Source: CAZXFH01 sp964640055 (GTDB lineage: Bacteria; Fidelibacterota; UBA2242; JAFGTP01). Taken from it: a stretch of DNA of 32,029 nt. The position numbers were made by a program, and so were the translations under genes. Each line of letters opens with the position of its first letter. The first letter of the stretch is position 1. Location of the stretch: the NCBI GenBank assembly GCA_964640055.1, contig CAZXFH010000038.1:1-32029 (forward strand). Reading direction: 5' to 3'. The notes under the pieces were generated by a model. The model ran no database searches and was not told the origin of the DNA. It worked only from the letters and a program-made list of their open reading frames with translations. Shown here in pieces: positions 6,643 to 14,324 of this stretch.

Positions 6643-7848
6643 TTAGTTCACCTCCCGTTCCTGTAAGCCATGTTGTTGATAGCCGCTGTCCGGCTGGGGC
6701 AGCCGGGCGACGGGCTGGGTTAAGCAGAATTCTTTACGGATAATTTGTTCTTTTAGGCTACCAGCGATCTGACGGGCTTTCCTGTAGCTGGACAGCCCGC
6801 CGGTGGGCACGTTTTTTCCCTTTAGTTTGATCTTTCCTTGCCGCAGTTCTTTATAGGTTACCTCGGCTAAACTGCGGCTGATCCCGGCAGGATAATCATG
6901 GCTGTAATCAACGACTTGGGTGTAGATCTGTTCATCTTTTACAGCCGTATAGCGGCAGATCTCTTCGTTCAGCATGGGAATGGGGACGCCGATACCAAGG
7001 GTCAGAGTGGCTCCGTAACCGCGCATACTGGTGCCACGCAGCCATTCCGGAGACATCTTCTTGAGGTTTCCGATAACCGCCAGGGTGCCGGCCGGCACCC
7101 GGGGAACCCCCTCTTCCGTACGTTTAACAGCGGGATTGTGCTGGGTACCGTGCCAGGTAATATAGCCGCTGCCTCCGCCCAGAAATATACGGGTACCAAT
7201 CCCGATAGTTTTATATAAAGGGTCATTCATTAAAGGAGATAGCTGTCCGGCCGAGCTGTAGTTGGCATTACCCAGGTTGGGCTTCAACTCGCCCATATAG
7301 GTATAAATGATCTTATCGGATAGGTTAACAGCTACATTGTAATTCTGATAACAATTGCGCGGATTAAACAGCACGGCTTCATTCAGATCTCTGATATTCA
7401 ACCAAGTGTCCAGATCTTTCTGCGGATAGCAATCTGTTCCCGGAGTATGGGCGATTAAGCGCACATCCCGGCCGGCGACGATCTCCTGGATCAAATGGCC
7501 GCCGCCATATTTGAATTCGCCGGGATAGATGCGGTTTGCCGGGTCGTCCTCGGGCAGGGCGGTAGCCCCCAGAAAGAAATCCACAGCAGCCAATCCGGTA
7601 TAGACCGGAACACCATTTAAATATGCGCGTCCGCCGCCCAGTTTTATTTTGGGCTTACTGTGCCCGATATTAAAATAAGCACCGGATGAGCACATGGGTC
7701 CGAAAGTGCCGGTAGTAACCACATCCACCTGTTTGGCTGCCTTGGAGACTCCCTGTTCATCCACGATATCGATAATTTCCTCGGCAGTTACCACGACGGC
7801 CTGCCCCTTTTTTATTTTTTGGTTTATCTCCTGAATTGTTTTGGCCAT
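6643..7848 (-). CDS. COG1900-family homocysteine biosynthesis protein
   Basis: The product is 401 residues from the ATG at 7848, which follows an excellent AAAGGAGGT; the frame is open to an earlier ATG at 7872, but that start would put the ribosome binding site inside the gene. It belongs to the COG1900/DUF39 family. Visible hallmarks are TTGTFGPMCSSGAYFN with Cys53, the Gly-rich KLGGGRAYLNGVPVYTGLAAVD, AHTPGTDCYP with Cys140, RNCYQNY with Cys166 and FLGGGSGYITWHGTQHNP. In Methanosarcina, MA1821 of this family makes homocysteine by adding sulfide to aspartate semialdehyde together with a NIL ferredoxin; here that partner gene follows directly. The archaeal form has CBS domains, which I do not see here. 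The gene lies 54 bp after cysK. Together these suggest sulfide enters both cysteine and homocysteine from this operon. Confidence 0.9.
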   Translation of the reverse strand: MAKTIQEINQKIKKGQAVVVTAEEIIDIVDEQGVSKAAKQVDVVTTGTFGPMCSSGAYFNIGHSKPKIKLGGGRAYLNGVPVYTGLAAVDFFLGATALPEDDPANRIYPGEFKYGGGHLIQEIVAGRDVRLIAHTPGTDCYPQKDLDTWLNIRDLNEAVLFNPRNCYQNYNVAVNLSDKIIYTYMGELKPNLGNANYSSAGQLSPLMNDPLYKTIGIGTRIFLGGGSGYITWHGTQHNPAVKRTEEGVPRVPAGTLAVIGNLKKMSPEWLRGTSMRGYGATLTLGIGVPIPMLNEEICRYTAVKDEQIYTQVVDYSHDYPAGISRSLAEVTYKELRQGKIKLKGKNVPTGGLSSYRKARQIAGSLKEQIIRKEFCLTQPVARLPQPDSGYQQHGLQEREVN

Positions 7849-7902
7849 TGAGCTACCTCCTTTGTGATTCATGTATCCGGATAAATTTATACTGACAGAA
7901 AC

Positions 7903-8829
7903 TCAGTCATTGAAGAGACCGGTGGACAAATAGCGTTCCCCGGTATCTGGTAATAAGACTACGATCAATTTATTTTCATTAGCTGTTTGCTTGGCTATCC
8001 TCAATGCTGCGTAGACCGCGGCCCCGGATGATATACCTGCCAGGATACCCTCCATTTGGGCTAATTTCCGCGCCGTATCAATAGCATCTTGATCGCTTAC
8101 TGTGATGATTTCATCGATGATATCCAGATTCAATACATCCGGAATGAATCCGGCACCAATGCCCTGGATCTTATGGTCTCCTGATAATCCTTCGGAGAGT
8201 ACCGGAGACCGTTCTGGCTCAACAGCCACAGTTTTAATTGAGGGCTTCCGTTTTTTTAAAAATTCCGATACACCGGTGATAGTACCCCCGGTGCCTACGC
8301 CAGCGATGAAAATATCGATTTTACCACCCGTATCAGCCCATATTTCTTCGGCTGTTGTCCGGCGATGAATATCGGGATTAGCCGGATTATTAAATTGCTG
8401 GGGGATGTAATATTTACTGTTCTGCCGGGCCATTTCTTTGGCTTTTTTAATGGCACCCGGCATCCCTTCCTCAGCAGGTGTTAAAATGATATTAGCGCCA
8501 AAGGCTTTCAGTAATGCCCAGCGTTCCCGACTCATTGATGCGGGCATGATCAGGGTTAATTGATACCCTTTCACGGCGCATACACCAGCCAGGGCTATTC
8601 CGGTATTCCCACTGGTTGGTTCCAGGATAATGGTATCGGTTTTGATCAGACCGGCTTTTTCTCCGGCTTCAACCATACTGATGCCGATCCGGTCTTTGAC
8701 ACTGCCGCCGGGATTAAAAGCCTCTAACTTGGCGACTATTGTTGCTGGCATTGTGTGGGGTAATCTATTCAACCTAACCAGCGGAGTGTGACCGATTAAT
8801 TGGATTATATTATCTATGATACCACACAT
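7903..8829 (-). CDS. cysK: Cysteine synthase (O-acetylserine sulfhydrylase)
   Basis: This pyridoxal phosphate enzyme makes cysteine from O-acetylserine and sulfide in the cytoplasm. Its 308 residues are the family's usual length. Lys45 in NPGGSVKDR is the PLP lysine, TSGNTG (72-77) is the substrate loop, GTGGTITG binds the cofactor phosphate, and the C-terminal LPDTGERYLST is typical. It is the first gene of a five-gene minus-strand run: cysK, COG1900, NIL ferredoxin, cysE, NIF3-like. cysE supplies its substrate. No strong ribosome binding site is seen before the ATG at 8829; the upstream region carries an 8-bp inverted repeat (8856-8883) that could be an operator. A cystathionine beta-synthase-type activity is an alternative for this fold, but the cysE linkage favours cysteine synthase. 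Confidence 0.95.
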   Translation of the reverse strand: MCGIIDNIIQLIGHTPLVRLNRLPHTMPATIVAKLEAFNPGGSVKDRIGISMVEAGEKAGLIKTDTIILEPTSGNTGIALAGVCAVKGYQLTLIMPASMSRERWALLKAFGANIILTPAEEGMPGAIKKAKEMARQNSKYYIPQQFNNPANPDIHRRTTAEEIWADTGGKIDIFIAGVGTGGTITGVSEFLKKRKPSIKTVAVEPERSPVLSEGLSGDHKIQGIGAGFIPDVLNLDIIDEIITVSDQDAIDTARKLAQMEGILAGISSGAAVYAALRIAKQTANENKLIVVLLPDTGERYLSTGLFND

Positions 8830-8855
8830 TAATTTGAACTTTTCAATTATTTGGA

Positions 8856-8883
8856 TGTTATCTCATATTTTTATAAGATAACA
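8856..8883 (-). promoter_or_regulatory. Inverted repeat upstream of cysK, candidate operator
   Basis: TGTTATCT at 8856-8863 and AGATAACA at 8876-8883 are exact inverted copies separated by a 12-base AT-rich spacer. The repeat lies 27-54 bp before the cysK start codon, where a regulator controlling the sulfur operon could bind. It has no T tail on the coding strand, so it does not look like a terminator. The binding protein is unknown and the sequence differs from the palindrome before the Rrf2 gene. Confidence 0.4.
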
Positions 8884-9281
8884 GGAGTATTTTTATTAAT
8901 GATAAATTTATGTTGGAATTCTTAGTAGATAATGTGGTTAGCCCCACCCGGGGCACATTCGGTTTAAGGAGGGAGCCGCATGTTTTTGCGCCAGCCAAAA
9001 CCAGGAGAATAAAGCCTGCTTAGGCTTTAGGTTAATTTTTGATATCGTTACTACACGCTGAAAATACATTTCCAATACCTGGATAACCTCGGAAATTAAA
9101 TTCAGTGATGTACAAATGTCAAGCAAATTTGTTCTAAAGGGAGTTGATGACCATAATAATTAACAAGCCAGGTCTTATTATGGATCGATTTTTAAAACTC
9201 TACCTTGAAATAATGCCCGATTTAAGAATAGATAATATGATTTTCAATTTATAAATTTGGAAGAAATATAAAGGAGGCTCT
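8884..9281. other. Intergenic region between divergent cysK and D-aminoacylase gene; no gene recognised
   Basis: About 400 bp without a convincing gene. It contains a GC-rich hairpin (GCCCC at 8941-8945, GGGGC at 8950-8954) and a second exact 8-bp hairpin with a GCTT loop (TAAAGCCT 9010-9017, AGGCTTTA 9022-9029) followed by a TTAATTTTT stretch on the plus strand. A 62-codon minus-strand frame crosses both hairpins (8938-9126), but it begins at TTG without a ribosome binding site and resembles nothing I know. The segment near 9282 presumably holds the promoter of the D-aminoacylase gene; AAAGGAGG lies just before its ATG. Confidence 0.5.
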
Positions 9282-10955
9282 ATGACCGAAAAAATTTCAC
9301 GTCGTAACTTTATCAGGACCGGGTCTTTGGTTACGGCCGGTCTGCTGTTAGGCTGCCGGATTAAGAACCGGTTTCAGGTGATTATTAAAAATGGTCAGAT
9401 ACTGGATGGGCTGGGAAAGGCGCCTGTAAAAACTGATATTGGTATCAGTGGAACGCAGATTGAAGCGCTGGCCGATTTTGGGGAAGCCAGTGCCGACCGG
9501 ATTATTGATGCGCAAGACCGTTTTGTAGCACCCGGATTTATTGATATTCATACCCATACGGATACCGAATTGCTGGTCAATCCCAAAGCGGAAAGTAAGA
9601 TCAGGCAGGGGGTGACAACTGAGGTGGCCGGCAATTGTGGTTCGTCACCTTTTCCCCTCAATGATAAAATGCTGCAAAATATGAATAAACGCCTCAAGGA
9701 AAAATATGGGTTCGAAGGCGACTGGCAGGATATTGCCGGGTTTTACCGGGCGCTGGAAAGAAAAAAAATAGCCTTTAACTATATGAGTTTTACCGGTCAT
9801 GGGGATCTCAGAACTTATGTCGTCGGCAAAAATGATGTGGCACCCAGTAAAACACAAATGACGGAAATGAAACGCTTATTACAGCGTTCCATGGAGCAAG
9901 GCAGTCTGGGACTGTCAACAGGACTGGAGTATGCACCGGGGAGTTATGCTGAAACTGGCGAGATTATCGAACTATGTCAGGTCGTTGCGCAAAATGGTGG
10001 TGTCTATGCCACGCATATGCGGGATGAAGATGACAAGGTTGAAGCGGCTATCGCTGAAGCGCTGGAGATCAGCCGTCAATCCGGAGTCTCTTTACAAATA
10101 TCCCATCTCAAAGCCTGTAATCAACCCAACTGGCACAAAGTAGACCACATGCTGGAAATGATCCATGAGGCAGCCGATGAAGGTCTTCCGGTCAAAGCCG
10201 ACCGCTATCCCTACGATGCCTGGGGAACGGGATTGAGTTCTTTTCTGCCGCTCTGGGCGCGCCAGGGGGATACCGAAGAAATTTTAGCTCGTTTAAAAGA
10301 CAAACCCTCTGTTCCCCGCATTCGGAAATATATGCAGCAGCGCGCAGAGCGGATCGGTGGCTGGGACCGGGTTGTGATCAGCAATTGCCATAATGAAGCC
10401 AATGAGCGCTGGGAAGGAAAATCCATTCAGGCCTGTGCAGAAGCTACCCAAAAAGAGCCCTGGCGGTTTGTTTTTGATCTGCTTATTGAGGAAAAGAATC
10501 GTGTCGGTGTAATTGGTTTTGCCATGAGTGAGGAAAATCTGGGGACAGTTTTGGCCGATCCCCTGGTAATGATCGGGTCGGATGGCAGCGCAGTAGCCCC
10601 CTACGGACAGTTAGGAGAGGGTAAACCACACCCGCGCTATTATGGTACTTTTCCCCGTGTATTGGGAAAATATGCCCGTCAGTTACAAATATTTGATATT
10701 CCCACAGCAGTACAGAAAATGACGAGTATGCCGGCCCGCAAGTTAAAGCTGCAGGACCGGGGCGTCCTTCAGAAAGGCAAAAAAGCCGATATTACGGTTT
10801 TCGATCCTAAAACTGTGATAGATCAGGCCACTTTTACAACTCCCCATCAATATCCTAAGGGTATTGAATATGTTCTGGTCAACGGGGAAATCGTGATTAA
10901 AAAAGGTCAGCATACCGGGCAGTTACCGGGACAAGTACTGCGGCATCCAGGGTGA
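9282..10955 (+). CDS. Tat-exported lipoprotein N-acyl-D-amino-acid deacylase (D-aminoacylase family)
   Basis: This 557-residue amidohydrolase hydrolyses N-acyl-D-amino acids or a related amide. The N-terminus has a twin-arginine motif (SRRNF, residues 6-10), a hydrophobic stretch and a lipobox LLLGC (Cys25), so it is probably exported folded and lipid-anchored. The amidohydrolase core shows PGFIDIHTHTD (His90, His92), the D-aminoacylase-specific cysteine ligand in VAGNCGSSPFP (Cys119), TGLEYAPGSYA, ATHMRDE, ISHLKA and the late IGSDGSAVAPYG aspartate. The C-terminal small beta domain ends with KGKKADITVFDP. Together these identify the D-aminoacylase/dihydroorotase-like branch, where a binuclear zinc site uses Cys. 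AAAGGAGG lies upstream of the ATG. Periplasmic location suggests scavenging of peptidoglycan-derived or other D-amino-acid derivatives; the substrate is not established. Confidence 0.9.
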   Translation: MTEKISRRNFIRTGSLVTAGLLLGCRIKNRFQVIIKNGQILDGLGKAPVKTDIGISGTQIEALADFGEASADRIIDAQDRFVAPGFIDIHTHTDTELLVNPKAESKIRQGVTTEVAGNCGSSPFPLNDKMLQNMNKRLKEKYGFEGDWQDIAGFYRALERKKIAFNYMSFTGHGDLRTYVVGKNDVAPSKTQMTEMKRLLQRSMEQGSLGLSTGLEYAPGSYAETGEIIELCQVVAQNGGVYATHMRDEDDKVEAAIAEALEISRQSGVSLQISHLKACNQPNWHKVDHMLEMIHEAADEGLPVKADRYPYDAWGTGLSSFLPLWARQGDTEEILARLKDKPSVPRIRKYMQQRAERIGGWDRVVISNCHNEANERWEGKSIQACAEATQKEPWRFVFDLLIEEKNRVGVIGFAMSEENLGTVLADPLVMIGSDGSAVAPYGQLGEGKPHPRYYGTFPRVLGKYARQLQIFDIPTAVQKMTSMPARKLKLQDRGVLQKGKKADITVFDPKTVIDQATFTTPHQYPKGIEYVLVNGEIVIKKGQHTGQLPGQVLRHPG

Positions 10956-10994
10956 TGACCATTCGTTTTTTATCCACAATAAATATAAGTAAAT

Positions 10995-11589
10995 ATGCAG
11001 CGGTGTAAGTGGGCACGAATGAATGACCTGATGTGTGCTTATCATGATCAGGAATGGGGCGTTCCTCTGTATGATGACCGGAAATTATTTGCGTTTCTGA
11101 TCCTTGACGGATTTCAGGCCGGACTGAGTTGGTCAACCGTTCTGCAAAAACGGGAGAATTTTCGCCGGGCGTTTGACCATTTGGATGCCAAAAAAAATAG
11201 CGCGCTATGATTAAGATAAGCGAAGTTTCTTATTTAAAAATAAAGGTATCATTCGTAATAAACTGAAAATAAAAGCTGCTGTCACAAATGCCCGGGTTTA
11301 TCTGAATCTGCTGGATAAAGAGCAATCTTTCAGTACATTTCTCTGGGATTTTGTGGCCGGAAAGCCCCTTGTCAATAACTATACCAGCTGGCATGCGATA
11401 CCAGCCAGCAGCAGGGAATCGGAAAAGATGAGTAAAACTCTTAAATCACATGGGTTTTCCTTTGTGGGACCCACCATCTGCTATGCCCTCATGCAGGCCG
11501 CCGGTTTAGTCAATGATCATGTTATTGATTGCTTCCGGTATAAAGAGGTACAGCAACTGTATAGAAAACTTGATAATGGATTTTCGTAA
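10995..11589 (+). pseudogene. tag: DNA-3-methyladenine glycosylase I, disrupted
   Basis: Tag removes 3-methyladenine from alkylated DNA. The first frame (10995-11210) encodes the N-terminus: MQRCKWA with zinc-ligand Cys4, YHDQEWGVP (His17) and FQAGLSWSTVLQKRENFRRAFDH. It runs off frame at eight adenines (11190-11197). With seven adenines the text continues KKIARYD, then meets a TAA at 11212-11214, then KNKGIIRNKLKIKAAVTNAR, FLWDFVAGKP, GFSFVGPTICYALMQAAGLVNDH and a final Cys. So two independent lesions, a +1 frameshift and a nonsense codon, break a gene whose remaining sequence aligns end to end with Tag. The residue equivalent to the catalytic Glu38 of E. coli Tag reads Asp here (LILDGFQAG). 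The end overlaps the next gene's start by 14 bp. Decay looks recent, as the rest is well preserved. Confidence 0.88.
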
Positions 11590-12493
11590 GCGCTTAACCT
11601 ATGGTAATATCCTCTTTGCCGTGCTGGCCTGTTTGTTATGGTCCACCGCCTTTGTGGGGGTTAAAGTTGGCTTGCGTTATGCCAAACCGCTCTCCTTTGC
11701 CGGTATCCGCTTTATGATTTCCGGACTGCTTTTAATTCCCTTTACCGGCGGATTTCACCGATATTACAAAACAGTCCGGATCAATTTTCGAGCGATTATA
11801 AAAGTGGCTATTTTGCAGACTTTTATTGTGTATGCGCTTTTTTATACGGGGATGACGATTGTGAGCGGAGCCCTGGCCGCAATTGTAATCGGCTCTAACC
11901 CCTTGATCACCGCGATTGTGGCCCATTATCACATGGATGGTGATCGAATGACAGTACCCAAGACGCTGAGTATTCTACTGGGTATTCTGGGGATTGTTAT
12001 TATCGGAATCAGCCGCAGACCCTGGTCGATCAGCGGACTTCCGGAATTTTTCGGTGTAATCATTCTTTTACTCAGCACTACTTCGGGGGCCTTTGGGAAT
12101 GTGACTGTTGCCAAGGACAAGCGCAATATACATCCTATTATCTTTAATTCAGCCCAAATATTTCTGGGCGGACTATTCCTTTTACTTATTTCTCTGCCGT
12201 TGGAAGGGCTGCCTCACTTTGATCAACCGAGTGAATATTATGTGGCCTTGGCTTGGTTATCCATGCTCTCAGCCGCGGCCTTTTCAATTTGGTTTACCCT
12301 GCTTAAAAAACCGAATATAAAAGTATCTTCTTTAAACCTGTGGAAATTTATCATTCCTGTTTTCGGTGCTTTATGGAGCTGGCTGCTTCTGCCAAACGAA
12401 CACCCGGAAATATTCACGGTGACCGGCATGATTTGTGTGGCTTTATCAATTGTCTCTTATAATATCTGTATGATACGCCAGAGCTGTGATTGA
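11576..12493 (+). CDS. EamA/DMT-family membrane transporter
   Basis: The protein has 305 residues from the ATG at 11576; an upstream start at 11513 would lie deep in the tag remnant and adds residues unlike the family. About ten hydrophobic helices form two EamA repeats. The first begins LFAVLACLLWSTAFVGVKVGL with the family's W-S-x-x-F motif and ends at the short loop near residue 145; the second begins FFGVIILLLSTTSGAFGNVTVAK. Members of the drug/metabolite transporter superfamily export amino acids, sugars or other metabolites through the inner membrane; the substrate cannot be assigned. The gene overlaps the end of the tag pseudogene by 14 bp, so it was probably translated by coupling when tag was intact. 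No clear ribosome binding site is seen. A strong terminator follows. Confidence 0.88.
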   Translation: MDFRKRLTYGNILFAVLACLLWSTAFVGVKVGLRYAKPLSFAGIRFMISGLLLIPFTGGFHRYYKTVRINFRAIIKVAILQTFIVYALFYTGMTIVSGALAAIVIGSNPLITAIVAHYHMDGDRMTVPKTLSILLGILGIVIIGISRRPWSISGLPEFFGVIILLLSTTSGAFGNVTVAKDKRNIHPIIFNSAQIFLGGLFLLLISLPLEGLPHFDQPSEYYVALAWLSMLSAAAFSIWFTLLKKPNIKVSSLNLWKFIIPVFGALWSWLLLPNEHPEIFTVTGMICVALSIVSYNICMIRQSCD

Positions 12494-12601
12494 GGATGGT
12501 TGTGGACTACGGCGTTACACTTTTCAAGGGGAATATTTGTTTATTGTAATTTAAACCTTGATAAGCAGCACTGGTATCATCGCCACTCTAAGCAAAAGAT
12601 G

Positions 12602-12639
12602 AAAGAAAGCGCAACCCTCGGCAGAGTTGTGCTTTCTTT
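12602..12639 (+). terminator. Rho-independent terminator after the EamA gene
   Basis: The left arm at 12602-12615 (AAAGAAAGCGCAAC) pairs with 12626-12639, giving a 14-bp stem with one G-T pair and a 10-base loop, followed by T residues to 12642. It lies between the converging EamA gene and the beta-helix protein gene. The T run is on the plus strand. Confidence 0.85.
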
Positions 12640-12667
12640 TTTGCCGCTTTTAAGGGGTGCACGACAA

Positions 12668-14215
12668 TCACTTGATAAGTGTAATCTTATGTGTCGTTCT
12701 GTGGTACGTTGTTTGAAGGGTAATAAAATAGATGCCACTGGTTAATCGACTTCCGTTGAGAGGTGCCGTATAGGAACCAGCTGATAGATGGTTATCCAGT
12801 AGAACTTGTACGACCTGTCCATGTAGGTTACACAGGGTTAATTTGATATCCTGATTTTCCGGAAGGGTGAATTGAACAGTTGTGGTGGGATTAAAGGGAT
12901 TCGGGTAGGCATTCAGATAAAAATCGGTAGCTAGCGGTGCCTTGTTAATTTTTATATCGGTCATTGTATCCGGCAGGCGGCCGGTTTCGTCCAGCAGAGA
13001 ATACTCCTGCAGCCAAAGATCGCTTCCGAAGGCACCGAGAAAGTCGACCTGAGTAAAGAAGCCGTCATCAGGCAGGCTTTCACCGCCAGTTAAAAGGGCA
13101 TTCCCGGCTGCCGGGCGCGGATCGATCAATCCGGTTCCGCTTTCCCAACCTTCCAGGCTGCGGAACTGGGGATTGACATCCTGGGCGGTAAAATCGCCAA
13201 CCACATCAGAATGGAATTGGGCAGTAGCACAGTCGTAAATAACGTTATTAGAAGAAAAAAGCAGGGAATCGCCAATCAAGGCCTGGGTGGCATCGTCTTT
13301 AACGCGTAGCCCGAAGCCATTACCATAGGCTATAACCACATTACGAAAGTCACCACCGGTTCCTTCCCGCAAGCGGATCATTTCGTCGGCGCCATCATTG
13401 GCAGGTGCCCCACCACCGGGTCCGATCAGGGTCACATTATGGAATTGGGGATAGGAGCGCGGTTGATTGTCCATATCACTACCGTCATTATCCATTTCAA
13501 AACCGCGACCGCACTGATCCTGCCCCAGGATAGCAAAGAGAAATTGACCTTTCCCCTGGAAGCCTTCATCAGTATCGAAAGCATCATCGCCGCAGAAAAG
13601 AGCAGAGAGATATTTGACTTCCACAGTGCCGCCAAAGAACTCAAATCCATCATCCAGATTGTAGGCTACTTCACAGTTTTCCACAGTGGTTCCGCGGCCC
13701 ACGCCTGCAAAGGTGATTCCGTTGATTTCATTATCCTGACCGATAGAGCGGCCACCATACCAGACGCGCACATAGCGCAGAATACCACTGTCGTCATCGG
13801 GATCATTCCCACCGTAAGGCACACCAACCAATCCTTCTACAAAGGATTCGCCGGCATTGGTGGGTGCGTTACCGAGCAGGATCAGTCCGCCCCAAGTACC
13901 CCTTTGTGGTAATTCACTGGGGGACAGGTTTGAGGTAAAGGTAATAGGTGCGTCGGCTGTTCCGTTGGCAATGATTTTAGCACCCCGTTCAATCACCAGA
14001 GTTGGGGCCAGTCCGGTTCCGTCATCGGATTCGGATTTAATAAATGTACCGGGTTCAATCGTCAGGGTCACGCCATCTTTGACAAAGGTCTGACCGGTTA
14101 ACAGATAGTCGTTACTAGCCGTCCAGGTCTCATCGGCTGTAATGTTACCGGATATTTCAATTTGTCCGAAAACCAGTGAGGCTAATAATAGAGTTGCTAA
14201 CAATACTCTTTTCAT
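12668..14215 (-). CDS. Secreted right-handed beta-helix protein with C-terminal sorting domain, Pho-regulated
   Basis: The product is 515 residues from the ATG at 14215, with AAAGGAGA upstream. A signal peptide (1-18) is followed by a conserved N-terminal segment (ITADETWTASNDYLLTG, VTLTIEPGTFIKS) and then beta-helix-like repeats rich in Gly, Asp and Asn (WGGLILLGNAPT, YGGNDPDDDSG, VENCEVAYNLDDGFEFFGG, CGDDAFDTDEGFQG). The Asp-rich loops suggest calcium or ligand binding. The last ~80 residues (YPNPFNPTTTVQFTLPE to the end) form a T9SS-like sorting domain, common in FCB bacteria. The protein is probably exported to the cell surface. Proteins of this type often sit beside TonB receptors, as here. 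Four 11-bp-spaced hexamers upstream (14266-14304) place it in the phosphate-starvation regulon. Enzymatic activity cannot be inferred; it may capture phosphate or phosphorylated compounds. Confidence 0.85.
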   Translation of the reverse strand: MKRVLLATLLLASLVFGQIEISGNITADETWTASNDYLLTGQTFVKDGVTLTIEPGTFIKSESDDGTGLAPTLVIERGAKIIANGTADAPITFTSNLSPSELPQRGTWGGLILLGNAPTNAGESFVEGLVGVPYGGNDPDDDSGILRYVRVWYGGRSIGQDNEINGITFAGVGRGTTVENCEVAYNLDDGFEFFGGTVEVKYLSALFCGDDAFDTDEGFQGKGQFLFAILGQDQCGRGFEMDNDGSDMDNQPRSYPQFHNVTLIGPGGGAPANDGADEMIRLREGTGGDFRNVVIAYGNGFGLRVKDDATQALIGDSLLFSSNNVIYDCATAQFHSDVVGDFTAQDVNPQFRSLEGWESGTGLIDPRPAAGNALLTGGESLPDDGFFTQVDFLGAFGSDLWLQEYSLLDETGRLPDTMTDIKINKAPLATDFYLNAYPNPFNPTTTVQFTLPENQDIKLTLCNLHGQVVQVLLDNHLSAGSYTAPLNGSRLTSGIYFITLQTTYHRTTHKITLIK

Positions 14216-14236
14216 GCTGTCTCCTTTTTTGTTAAT

Positions 14237-14279
14237 TAACAATGTCACCGTAATATGTATTTATTATATGACATTGTTA
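14237..14279. repeat. 11-bp inverted repeat in the leader of the beta-helix gene
   Basis: TAACAATGTCA at 14237-14247 and TGACATTGTTA at 14269-14279 are exact inverted copies with a 21-base spacer. They lie 22-64 bp before the ATG and partly overlap the candidate Pho boxes. A 14-bp palindrome, TTGTTAATTAACAA (14229-14242), overlaps the proximal arm. This may be an operator or a 5' untranslated hairpin. Confidence 0.5.
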
Positions 14280-14304
14280 TAAAGTCTATATAACATTTTG
14301 TTAA
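14266..14304 (-). promoter_or_regulatory. Candidate Pho-box array before the beta-helix protein gene
   Basis: Read on the minus strand, four hexamers TTAACA, TTATAT, TTATAA and TCATAT begin every 11 bp (plus-strand blocks 14299-14304, 14288-14293, 14277-14282, 14266-14271). This is the weakest match of the four arrays in the island, but spacing and orientation agree with the others. It probably binds the PhoB-type regulator encoded at 17537-18214. Confidence 0.5.
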
Positions 14305-14324
14305 AGATCGCTGTAGATTTATTC

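Noticed and set aside
8938..9126. 62-codon minus-strand gene
   Set aside because: It starts at TTG with no ribosome binding site, resembles no family I know, and contains two hairpins, so I treat it as unproven.
8830..9281. Riboswitch (SAM or T-box type) before the sulfur operon
   Set aside because: Only a short inverted repeat is visible; there is no multi-stem leader, T-box sequence or terminator ahead of cysK.
13439..13912. 157-codon plus-strand frame inside the beta-helix gene
   Set aside because: It is an antisense shadow of a long, well-supported gene, with no recognisable motif or ribosome binding site.
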